In this document: positions 1-9,136 of the stretch, piece after piece
How the letters are laid out: each line of letters opens with the position of its first letter
Numbering within the stretch: position 1 is the first letter of the stretch
Assembly: GCA_900169235.1 (NCBI GenBank)
Contig: FWCC01000551.1
Location: 1 to 24,072, forward strand
From: Zarea fungicola
Lineage: Eukaryota > Ascomycota > Sordariomycetes > Hypocreales > Cordycipitaceae
DNA: 24,072 nucleotides
Direction of reading: 5' to 3'
Position numbers and translations under genes: made by a program
Notes under the pieces: generated by a model
Told to the model about the DNA's origin: nothing
The model's input: only the letters and a program-made list of their open reading frames with translations
Database searches by the model: none

Positions 1-1342
1 TTTTTTGTCACCCCCTTGCCAGGGCAGCCGGGTCTCCCAATCGACGCTACCAAACGTGATTCAGTGGATTGGATGATCCGCGTCAGTGGCTGTGGACCCT
101 GGATTAACGCATCTCAATGCTAAGGATGATTGAAGGGACCGGAATGAAGGGTCGCAGTGCGGCGGCGGTGTCTAAGCCTTGCTAGAGGCTGGCAAGCTGT
201 ACGTTTCCCGGACATCGGTATTAAACCTGCACTGATACTTGCCGTAGCATTGAGTCTCTCGGTCATTAATTACGGCGTCGTAATAGAAGCAGACTTTGGG
301 TGCTGGTTGTCATTTCGAGGGCCATTCTGGCAGAACATTGTCTTGTTCTTGTGGAGGCCGCCTTTGGTGCCCTTTGACCTACTTGCTACTACCAGTAACC
401 CTGGAACTGCCAAGTTCCAAGGAGCAAAAGCTCCTTTCTGGAGCGCCACAAAGTTCTTGCGTAGGGTCAAATGCGGGGGCTTTGCAGGTACGAGCATGAA
501 TGATGTAAGTGGCGTTCTCTGATGGCACCTGTCTAACATGGGTCCAGTCCTTCAACACTGTCTGTGTACTTGGTCGTCGGCAGCGGTACAAGATGTGAGA
601 TGGGGTTTTCCAAGATGAATGTATTGTGCAAAGTTCAAGGCGACAGGAAGTCGTGGCAATGCCTTCCAAGCCTCGAAGCCTCCGTGTAAATCCTACTCAC
701 CATGCTGGCGTGTGAGCCATCCTCGCCCCCAACAGACTACTGATATAGCCTACCAAAACTGATGCTGTTGCACAGTGTGTGTAGTAAATCTTGCCGCACC
801 GGCTGGGCAGCCACCGCAATAGTTTGATCCAGTCAGGCTTGGAGCGGGCTTGTGGACAGCCCACGTAGTAGCTGCCCAAATGCAAAATCAAGGCAATGAC
901 CAAGGTTTGCGACAAATGTCGGCTGGTTAGGGTCTTGGATACTCGTAGCTGATTGGTTGCACGGATGGGCGTCCATGGATAAGGACCCTGATTTCTTGAA
1001 AGCCTTTCCCACCCGGCCGCCTTGCCACCAACGCGTGTCACCCTACTTGCAGGGGGGTGTATGATCATTTAGAAGTGGCAATGCAAAGTGGCGTTTTACA
1101 ATTGCCATGTAGTCAAAACCGCACTTTGCGAGTCTTGTCGGCATTCCGCACCCGTTGTCGGGGCCTCACCACCAAACTAGACGCTTACTCCTCCGCCAGC
1201 GACAGCAGCTAGGACACCACGGAGTTCTCCTTGACAAGAAAAGGAGGCGAATTGACCTTTTTACACAGTTGCATTTTTTCATCATACATGTAAGATTTTT
1301 CCCAAACAGAAATAGGATTGGGCTGCAAAGCTATCAATTACT
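1..1342. other. Gene-poor stretch at the window start
   Basis: I see no convincing gene. The open frames on either strand are short, lack recognisable domains and have no splice sites that would join them into a longer product. The last few hundred bases should hold the promoter and 5' UTR of the zinc-cluster regulator that starts at 1343. A gene crossing the left edge cannot be excluded but nothing supports one. Confidence 0.6.
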
Positions 1343-3483
1343 ATGCCGCGACGGCAGTCGATCGCGCATCACGCATGCGAACTCTGCCGACAAAGGAAGC
1401 GAAAGGTGACGTCAACATTACCATCCAGAATGCTACACTTGCGTCTCAAAATGAATGCTAACACATTTTCTCTTTTTTCAAATTGCAGTGCGACGGTGAT
1501 GGTACGAACCCATGCACAGCGTGCCTTGACGGCGGCGCCGACTGTGTCTACATGGCAAACCATCGCGTCTCCAAAGCAGAATTGAGAGGCGAGCTGGCCC
1601 GGCTGCGGTCCGCCAACGCGGACAATAATACATTGCTGGATGCCATTTCGTCACCAGATACAACCACGGCCGAGCTGGACGACATTGTGCGCCGGCTTAC
1701 AGGAGGCCAGTCGCGATTTGAAGTGGCCTCGCTGATCACGCAGCGGCCAACCAACAAGCGACAGAACAACGGTAACACGGGTACGACAAAAGAAAGAGGC
1801 CTACCACCAAAATTCATGCGGTCTCCGAACTATCCCTTCATCATTTCCATAAATGAGTGAAACTTGTTCATCCTCTGACTCACGGTGTCTTTCTTCTTAG
1901 ATGCTTCGCCAGGCTTGTCCAACCCACCCCGGTCGGGGTCGTCCGACAGTCCTCCATCCATGGTTCCCAGCACCACGAGACAGGAGAGCAGCACGCCGGC
2001 CTCCAGCGGCCCCTCCGAAATGGCATCGCCTTCGACGGCGCTGTCGACGCCGGGGGCCTACTTTCAGGCCTTCCTGCCCCAATACAGGCGGCAGCTGCCG
2101 GCGCTGCTCGACGCGATCCTGTCGCGCGAGTGCCTTGCCTTTTGCCCCATTAGCAGGGACGACTTCCTGCACGATCTCGAGTCAGACGCTGGGGCGTACT
2201 ACTCCTCGGCGCTGACGGATGCTCTCCTTGCCCTGGCCACGCTGCTGCTGCCGCGGGAGCAGCTCGCGCCCGTCACAGCGCCGCCCCTGCCACCGGCGGC
2301 GGCAATGACCACCAGCGACCGTCCGCCCGACGATCTCGGCAACGCCTTTGCCGAGGAGGCCATAGCGGCGCTGTACAACGGAACGGGCCTCCCGCAGCGG
2401 ATAGCCGATATACAGGCCCTCGGCATACTGTCCCTGTACTGCCTCGGATGCGGAAAAATGAAGGACGCACAGGGGTTCGCCGGTGACTTTGGCGCGGCCA
2501 TTACGGGCCAGTGGCGCGATGAGCAGCCTCTTCGGTCTGAAACCAACAGCTCTGCGGATAAACAGGCTCATGCCAATGTCTACTGCGCCGCCATTTCATT
2601 GAATAGGTATGTGGTCTTGTGCAGTAATCTCCCGCCGTTCCAAAGGCTGCTTTTAGTGAGAGATTGCAGACGGCTCATTAATGATTTCGGAATGTAGGTT
2701 GATTTTCCTGATACAAGACTACAACAAGACGCTTAAACAGTTGTCCGTCAGGATAGGCGAGGATGCGATGAGCTCGTCGGAGGAACACGCCCAGGATGAT
2801 GATGAGCCAAACGAGTATGCGAACCTGTCGGGTTCCATAATAGGTAAGAACATGCCAGCACTTGTGTTAAAGGTTGCTGTTTGGAAACTAACATGTACGC
2901 TCCACAAACCCTATAGATGACGGATTCTTCGCAAGGGACCTAACGTTAATGCCCAACAGCCCGCGCGTCATCTCGGCCAAGCTCTTTGAAGTGACGGAGC
3001 TGATATACAAGGCCAGGTACAGCGCAGCCACGGAGAAGCAGCAGTCGTTTGAGCTGGCGGTGGAAGCGTACCAAGAAGGTCTGCGATGGTACGAGGCTTT
3101 TTTCGCCTACACGAGCTGCTGCGACAGCGACACGCCGCTTGTGCTCTTTGCTCAGTAAGCCACGACCAAGAAACCTGAGATTTCGTTCTTGCATCTTGAA
3201 AATTCTAACTCCTTTCAGCGCATTTTACCACTTTTGCGTATTATGCCTCTTGACACCACACGTCGTGGCAACAACCGCGGTACCCCTCGGCCCCGACGGG
3301 ACATCGACGCGTCCGGCCGTGGTCTGCAGGCAGGCAGCGAATAGCATCGAGGAGCTTGTCCAGCACTATAGCCGGTTGGGTGGGGATAGACAGCTGCAGG
3401 ATTTCATGCCCTTGTTTCATTCTGCGAGTCAGTCTTTTTTGGAGATATTCGAGGACCAGGTGATGCACGGCGTAGAGAGCTGA
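1343..3483 (+). CDS. Zn2Cys6 transcription factor (six exons)
   Basis: Nuclear DNA-binding regulator. Exons read as 1343-1405, 1489-1771, 1901-2606, 2698-2843, 2917-3154 and 3219-3483, giving about 566 residues. All five introns are GT-AG and in phase, and CTAAC branch sites are visible at 1458, 2888 and 3205. The zinc cluster is split by intron 1: Cys12, 15, 22, 30, 33 and 40 (C-x2-C-x6-C-x7-C-x2-C-x6-C). A leucine-spaced segment (about residues 46-71) follows and probably mediates dimerisation. A Ser/Pro-rich linker leads into a fungal-specific regulator middle region. The last exons contain an aromatic FYHFC stretch common in this superfamily. ATG 1343 is close to the cluster, as is usual. 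Target genes cannot be read from the sequence. A nirA/nit-4-like assignment is possible but unproven. It converges with the SnoaL-like gene. Confidence 0.9.
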
Positions 3484-3769
3484 TACCCCTTTGGCAGTCG
3501 TGGCCAATTTAAACATGTTGAAAGCAAGCATTCCCTTTTTGCTTGTAAACTTTTTGCTTGCACACTTTTTTCTTCTTCCTGGTTTCCTCATTCATTTTGG
3601 TCTCATCAACTTGAATATTTCACGTCTTCCATGATTTATGAAAAATAATTATAAGAAAAAATTATGCAAAGGTCCGAGTTTTAAAAGGTATTTGATTGTT
3701 ACTGCGCCATACTCAGCGGCCCTCTTTCATTACGCAACTTATAAAAATAACTAGGAATGGTTGCTGCTT
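3484..3769. other. Convergent 3' intergenic region
   Basis: AT-rich spacer between the two convergent stops. It holds a short direct repeat of TTTTTGCTTG (about 3536-3560) and A/T runs that could serve polyadenylation on both strands. No gene is seen. Confidence 0.6.
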
Positions 3770-4183
3770 CTAGATGTCTCGATTAGCCTTGAACTCTATA
3801 TCTAGACTCCCCACCGTAACTCGCATAATCTCCTCGAATTCCACTGCCCTGCCTTCTTCATCCAATTCCACCATGACCCAAACCTCAGCCTCAGTTGTAG
3901 TGCCGTCCTTACGATGCCCAATAGCGTAGTGTTTTTCGGCAACGAGGTTTCCATCCTTTACAAAACGTTTCGAGGTAAACTTGACAACATCATGGCCCTC
4001 TCTAATGGCTTTTATATGATTTGGTAGGGTTTCGGGTGTGAAATGGTGTCCCATAATGGTGATGGGGCAGTTTTGTGCCCACTGTTTCCGTATAAGCGTT
4101 TTCAGGTCGGATTCGGCACAGCTATATAGTTGCTCCATTTCCCTGCTGAAAGCGTCTCCGCTTGAGTACGCGAAGGGTGACAT
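3770..4183 (-). CDS. SnoaL-like / NTF2-like fold protein
   Basis: Single-exon protein of 137 residues, the usual size of a stand-alone NTF2/SnoaL-like cone-shaped barrel. The N-terminal third is helical. Residues 70-125 alternate hydrophobic strands, including a F-V-K-D-G turn and a W-V-M-V-E-L-D-E-E-G hairpin typical of this fold. There is no signal peptide or membrane segment. The start is supported by an in-frame TAG eleven codons upstream of the ATG at 4183 and a favourable GCGACC before it. Members range from polyketide cyclases and isomerases to proteins without catalytic activity, so the substrate is unknown. No biosynthetic genes are adjacent to suggest one. Confidence 0.72.
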   Translation of the reverse strand: MSPFAYSSGDAFSREMEQLYSCAESDLKTLIRKQWAQNCPITIMGHHFTPETLPNHIKAIREGHDVVKFTSKRFVKDGNLVAEKHYAIGHRKDGTTTEAEVWVMVELDEEGRAVEFEEIMRVTVGSLDIEFKANRDI

Positions 4184-4857
4184 GGTCGCAGCTTTGGGGA
4201 TGAGGGAGAATAGCTACAGATAAAGAGGTAGTTGCCCGTATTGTTAGCAACCTGATGTTGGACAGTGTGAAAATCTTTGACGGGACGACGTAGACTCCCA
4301 GTCTTCTTATATGTCTCTGCCAGTGGAACCACCATTTTATGCGTCGCAGTAGAACGTCAGCACTACGTGCAGACCAGATTACTTATCAAAGCGGCGTATA
4401 TGCACTTCCCAGCACGCTACTGCTCGGTCAGCACTGAGGGAAGTAGCATTAAAGACATGGTGCCAAGTGAAACATACTAATATACTACATGATAGCATCA
4501 ATGAAGAATGCATTTAAAACATTTACACGCTTCACGATGATCGGGCTTCACAGGCATTGGCGCATCATATGTCATCACAAACGTCCTCCATAGCTGGTTA
4601 ATATAGTCATGTTGCGGCTTCACCTCAATACTTTCCAAGTAATGAGTAGTTACTAGTAAATAAAACAGCTGCATTTTTGAGAAATAAAATTCGGCCTTTT
4701 ATTCCAACAAACCGCCATCAGACCCAGGAATAGACCATCGATACTACTCTTTACTTCTTGTAACGTCCGCTCAGTTTCCACTGCTTTGGTATCCCAAACG
4801 CCAATTACATTTTTTTGCCTTGCTTCTTAAACTGAATCCAATCTTACACCTTCTCGT
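4184..4857. other. Intergenic region between SnoaL-like gene and ILV3
   Basis: Promoter side of the SnoaL-like gene and 3' side of ILV3. On the minus strand an AATAAA (4698-4703) lies about 155 bases past the ILV3 stop and is a plausible polyadenylation signal. No convincing coding frame is seen. Confidence 0.5.
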
Positions 4858-6738
4858 TTAGTTCTGGGGGCTGTCCGTGACACAGCCGTGGCTAGCATCC
4901 GTGACGAGACGGGCATACTTGGTCAGGGTGCCTCTGGTGTAGCGCGGGGGCGGCGCCTTCCACGCGGCTCTGCGCTTGGCCATGATCTCGTCCGACACGT
5001 CGAGATCAATGATACGCTTCTCGGCGTCAATGACAATGTGGTCGCCGTCCTCGACGAGCGCAATAGGCCCACCGTCAATGGCCTCGGGGACAATGTGGCC
5101 AATGATGAAACCGTGCGAGCCGCCCGAGTAGCGACCGTCGGTGAGCAGCGCAACGTCCTTGCCGAGTCCCGCACCCATGACGGCCGAGGAGGGCTTCAGC
5201 ATCTCGGGCATGCCGGGACCGCCCTTGGGCCCGTCGTAGCGGATAATGACGACAGTCTTCTCGCCCTTCTTGAACTCGCCGCGCTCGAGGGCGTCAGTCA
5301 TGTCGGGCTCGCTGTCAAAGACGCGGGCCTTGCCCTCGAAGCGCAGACCCTCCTTGCCGGTAATCTTGCCGACGGAGCCGCCGGGGGCGAGGGAGCCGTA
5401 GAGGATCTGGATGTGGCCGGTGGGCTTGATGGGGTTGCTGAGGGGACGGATGATGTCCTGGTCGGCGGGGAAGTCGCGGGCGGACTGAACGTTCTCCTTC
5501 ATGGTCTTACCAGTAACGGTGATGCCGGAGCCGTCAATCATACCCTCGTTGATGAGGTACTTGAGGAGGGCCGGGGTGCCGCCCATGGCGTGGAGGTCGG
5601 CCATGACGTACTTGCCCGAGGGCTTGAGGTCGGCGAGGAAAGGGATGCGGTCGGAGACGGCCTGGAAGTCGTCAATGGTGAGCTTGATACCGGCGGCGTC
5701 GGCAATGGCGAGTAGATGCAGGACGGCGTTGGTGCTGCCGCCGAGGACGGTGATGACAATCATGGCGTTCTCGAGGGCCTGGCGGGTGATGATGTCGCGG
5801 GGGCGAATGTCCTCCTTGAGCAGGTTCTTAATGGCCTCACCGACGCTGGCACACTCGGCCATCTTCTCGGGGCTGTCGGCCAGGTTGCTGCTGCTGCCGG
5901 GGAGGGTGAGTCCAATGGTCTCAATGGCGGTGGCCATGGTGTTGGCCGTGTACATGCCACCGCAGGCGCCCTGGCCGGGACAGGCGTGGCGGACAATGTC
6001 GAAACGCTCCTCCTCTGTGATTTCGCCGCTAATGTACTGGCCGTAGGCCTGGAAGGCGGAGACAATGTCGATGGGGGCGCCGGCCTTGGTGCAGCCGGGC
6101 TTGATGCTGCCACCATAGACCATGATGCTGGGGCGGTTGACGCGACCCATGGCAATGGCAACGCCGGGCATGTTCTTGTCGCAGCCGGGCAAGCTAATGT
6201 TGGCGTCGTACCACTGGCCGCTCATGACGGTCTCGATGGAGTCGGCAATAATCTCTCGGCTCTGGAGGGAGTAGCGCATGCCGGTGGTGCCCATGGAGAT
6301 GCCGTCGCTGACACCAATGGTGTTGAATCGGTAGGGAATGAAGCCGGCCTTTTTTACAGAGTCGCGGACGGCCTGGGAAAGATCGAGGAGATGCATGTTG
6401 CAGGGGTTGCCCTCGAACCAGACCGAGGAGATGCCGATCTGGGCCTTGTTCATGTCGGCCTCGGTGAGGCCGGTACCGTAGAGCATGGCCTGGGAGGCAC
6501 CTTGGGACTTGGGCTGGGTGATTGTGCCCGAGATTTTGTTGTATGTGTTGCCATCGTTGCGACGAGGAGCCGTCGTTGAGAGGAAGCGGCTGCAGAGCGT
6601 TGGTTGTCAGCAAGCAGGCAAGGCCGTTGGCATTTTGGCGACTGAATTGACTTACCCATTGTTTGTGAGAGTGGCAGAAGCTCTAGCCAGGTTAGCCAGG
6701 CCGGCCATGGGCCGTTGGCGCAGACAATTGGACAGCAT
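4858..6738 (-). CDS. ilv3: Dihydroxy-acid dehydratase, mitochondrial (ILV3)
   Basis: Converts 2,3-dihydroxy-isovalerate and 2,3-dihydroxy-3-methylvalerate to the 2-keto acids in valine, leucine and isoleucine synthesis, in the mitochondrial matrix. Exon 1 is 6656-6738 and exon 2 is 4858-6589. The 66-bp intron (6590-6655) starts GTAAGT, has a CTGAC branch at 6606-6610 and ends CTGCAG. The product is 604 residues. The N-terminus is rich in Arg, Ser, Ala and Leu with no acidic residue before about position 40, as in a matrix presequence. Iron-sulfur ligands are Cys91 (GNPC), Cys164 (PGCDKNMPG) and Cys236 ([11 protein letters not shown]). Lys166 next to Cys164 is the metal-site lysine, and the C-terminal RYSGGSHG motif is intact. 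The length matches fungal ILV3. Nothing suggests an inhibitor-resistant or cluster-borne paralogue. Regulation by cross-pathway control is suggested by sites upstream. Confidence 0.97.
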
Positions 6739-6921
6739 TGTTTGCGTTGTGCGGATGTGGGATGAGTGATGCTGATGTAAAGGTGAAGAGGAAAGGGATT
6801 TTGGACAAGGTCAAACCGAGGCCGACAACGGTCTGTCTGTCTGGTGGCTAATTTGGTTGCTGTGGAGGTGCTGCTTGACAGTCTGCGATGACCCCAGTGA
6901 GGCGCGGGAAAGGTGGAGTAA

Positions 6922-7069
6922 AGAGTCACAGTTGAGTCTGAGGAGTTTGTAGATTTTTGTATTATTTTTTTGTCTTCTTTTTTTTGCCTGTCCCTGTGAT
7001 TTTCCCTGTGACTTTGGGGGCCGTTGGAATGGCTGTGCGGCCAAATGAAAGCTAGCCAAAGCCGACTCA
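6922..7069. promoter_or_regulatory. Gcn4/CPC1-like sites upstream of ILV3
   Basis: Three heptamers lie upstream of ILV3: AGAGTCA (6922-6928), TGAGTCT (6933-6939) and CGACTCA (7063-7069). Each differs at one base from the TGASTCA site bound by Gcn4/CpcA/CPC1 bZIP activators of amino-acid genes. A pyrimidine-rich run at 6962-6988 lies between them. Their function is inferred from motif and gene context only. Confidence 0.4.
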
Positions 7070-7109
7070 GCTTGACCATTGTAATTCCCTCGCCATTATT
7101 GGTTGGCAT

Positions 7110-7910
7110 TTATTCTCTGCCTATAAAGACCCGTAATTAAGTTAGCTTCACTTCTTATCCACTGGAGCTGTCAGCGATCTCGCAGTCTGTCCGGCCATCT
7201 AGAAGCGTACTAATGCTCCAGCAAAGGCTACAATATTCTGAATTTCTGCAAAATATTTTGCACTTCATTCGTCGTCCACCCCTTCACATTTATTTTTTCT
7301 TATTTTATCTAAGCGCTGATGCGCCCGAGACCTGCACCTGCTTTCGCATCGAGCAAGGGATGTCTGCCGACATCGGCTCCACGGTACAGCCGGAGCGGCA
7401 CTACCAACAGTTGAACTGCCTCAGCAGCTGTGCTCCAGTACACTGCAAAATTGAATCCAATGTTTCTATTAAAAATGTAATAAATCAGGCAAGACTAATA
7501 CTTGCAGCTTCTCCAATTTTTATATTATTTCCTTTGTATCCTGTACACTGCTCAGTGTGTTGTATTTCAGACGTATGGTTAACACTAGTTAAGACCAACC
7601 TGGACGCATCACAGCTCCATGGTCGTCGTTGCAGGCTCTAGAATGCTTAAAAAAAGTTCATTGGTATCAGATTGGTTTACACTGTCATAGTCTATGCTCC
7701 CTCACGTTTAGTCTATTTTCCCTGCCAATATCTGTCCCTTCCACCCCATCAGAAGCTCTCGACGCCAACTTGGGAGCCCGACGGACATTCAATCCAATCC
7801 GCACAGCCCAAATACATCCAGCTATTCTCAATATTCTAAAATATGGTCAAAGTGTAGCAGCAAGAGATGCCGTGCTCACCAAGTCATTCCATGCAAGCCA
7901 CAGAACCAGG
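7110..7910. other. Intergenic region between ILV3 promoter and 2EXR-like gene
   Basis: An AT-rich region. A plus-strand frame of about 140 codons (7213-7641) has no domain, an odd composition and no splice support, so I do not call it. Another plus-strand frame starting at 7629 runs antisense into the 2EXR-like gene and is taken as a shadow. Nothing else is recognised. Confidence 0.5.
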
Positions 7911-8705
7911 TTAGCACAACTTATGGAACAAGTCGACCCTCTCCAGCTTAATGCCGTTCAACAATATCCTGCCATCACTCGCCACCTCACAACGGACGCC
8001 CTTTTTGTACTTCAGGAAGCTGTAGCTTCCACAAAGCTCCGAACGGTTCAGATACGGTACCCTAAGGTCAGTTGGGCCCTCCACCATGACATGGATCGGA
8101 GTCTCCTCAATGGCAATCAAGTCACCCACCTTGGGATTGGCCTCCCACCACTCCTGAATCTGTGCCTCTCGCTGGCAAACAAATTCCTTCGTCCTCGCCA
8201 CGACCCTGCCAAGATCCTCTTTCCCATCACGCACAAAAGTCAGCTTGCGCGGACGGCCCTTCCCAATCCATTCAATGAGCGCTTGCTCGGTCCATCGCGG
8301 TCCATGGCCGCGGAGCGCCACAGCTGTTCTCCTACCGTTAGCAGCATATTTGTACACCTCCGCCAGTAGGTTCGCGTCGGGCTGAAAATGCGGGAGGCCA
8401 AAGTAGAGCGTGTCGTGGTCTTCGTCTATGCCGAGTCTCATGCCCGCCGTGACCGCCCATGCAGCGTCCACAACATAATAAAACACGCGGCAGTCTTCTG
8501 GCGGCGCCGTCTTCCACAACTCGCGTGCCTCCTTGCACGCCTCGGCAACATCGGACCGCTCGGGGTACTCAAAAAGCCAGACCGGAACGTGCTGTAGAGG
8601 GCCTTTCATCTCAAAGCGTAAAATACTACTGGGGTCTGGAAACGCAAGGCTCCAAATTCTGCGCCGCAGGTCCTGCTCTAGCTCCATGAACTTGGGGAAT
8701 TCCAT
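7911..8705 (-). CDS. 2EXR-like domain protein
   Basis: Single-exon protein of 264 residues. The N-terminus fits a degenerate 2EXR motif: F3, P4, F6, L9, L13-R-R-R-I-W18, then a short hydrophobic strand. This resembles the F-x-x-F-x-x-L-P-x-E-L-R-x-x-I-W-x-x-A pattern of the large, functionally uncharacterised fungal 2EXR family, except that Glu and Gln replace the usual Pro-x-Glu. The rest is mixed and soluble, without signal peptide or membrane segment. ATG 8705 is chosen because the motif begins within a few residues, as in family members. The opposite-strand frame over the same bases has no recognisable domain. Its role is unknown, and its promoter holds a short tandem repeat. Confidence 0.72.
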   Translation of the reverse strand: MEFPKFMELEQDLRRRIWSLAFPDPSSILRFEMKGPLQHVPVWLFEYPERSDVAEACKEARELWKTAPPEDCRVFYYVVDAAWAVTAGMRLGIDEDHDTLYFGLPHFQPDANLLAEVYKYAANGRRTAVALRGHGPRWTEQALIEWIGKGRPRKLTFVRDGKEDLGRVVARTKEFVCQREAQIQEWWEANPKVGDLIAIEETPIHVMVEGPTDLRVPYLNRSELCGSYSFLKYKKGVRCEVASDGRILLNGIKLERVDLFHKLC

Positions 8706-9136
8706 GGCTCTGTGTACTTGAGGTGCTATCCGAGCCAGACAATTCGTTTTTTTTCTGGTTCCATGTCAGAAATGTCAGAAATGTCTAGAGAGAACCGGCA
8801 TCTATTGTTACTCGGCTCATTTCTGTCAAATTTCGGAGCATTGGACATTGACCTTTTATACTCCAGAGGTAGCAAACATGTACACGGATGAAGTTACGCC
8901 TGGGTGCTTGTCTGTGAATCTGGGGAGCACGAGAGCATTTCACCACGAGTGCGACTACGAGCCAAAAGAATGTTTCATCGTCTAGACACGGGATCAGGAG
9001 AAATTTATCACTGCAGAGAAAGAGCACCGCAAGTTTAGTCGCAACTGTGAAAATAACACGAAATACTTGCAGTACCTTGAAAAACAATGCGCCTATTGGA
9101 AACTGAAAATGGGGAACAAGTCATCTTGGTGCAACG
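8706..9136. other. Intergenic region with a short tandem repeat
   Basis: Promoter side of the 2EXR-like gene. Two perfect ATGTCAGAA units (8763-8771, 8772-8780) and a partial third copy lie about 60-75 bases upstream of its ATG. The remainder is the 3' flank of the CFEM gene. No gene is seen. Confidence 0.5.

Noticed and set aside
4888..6579. Two long plus-strand open frames (about 275 and 287 codons) opposite ILV3
   Set aside because: They are antisense shadows of a GC-rich, highly conserved coding exon. The minus strand encodes a complete dihydroxy-acid dehydratase with all ligands.
7213..7641. A 142-codon plus-strand frame near the ILV3 promoter
   Set aside because: Composition is AT-driven, there is no recognisable domain, and no splice sites join it to anything.
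7629..8369. A 246-codon plus-strand frame
   Set aside because: It overlaps the 2EXR-like gene in antisense and has no domain. The minus-strand product has a recognisable N-terminal motif and a proper start.
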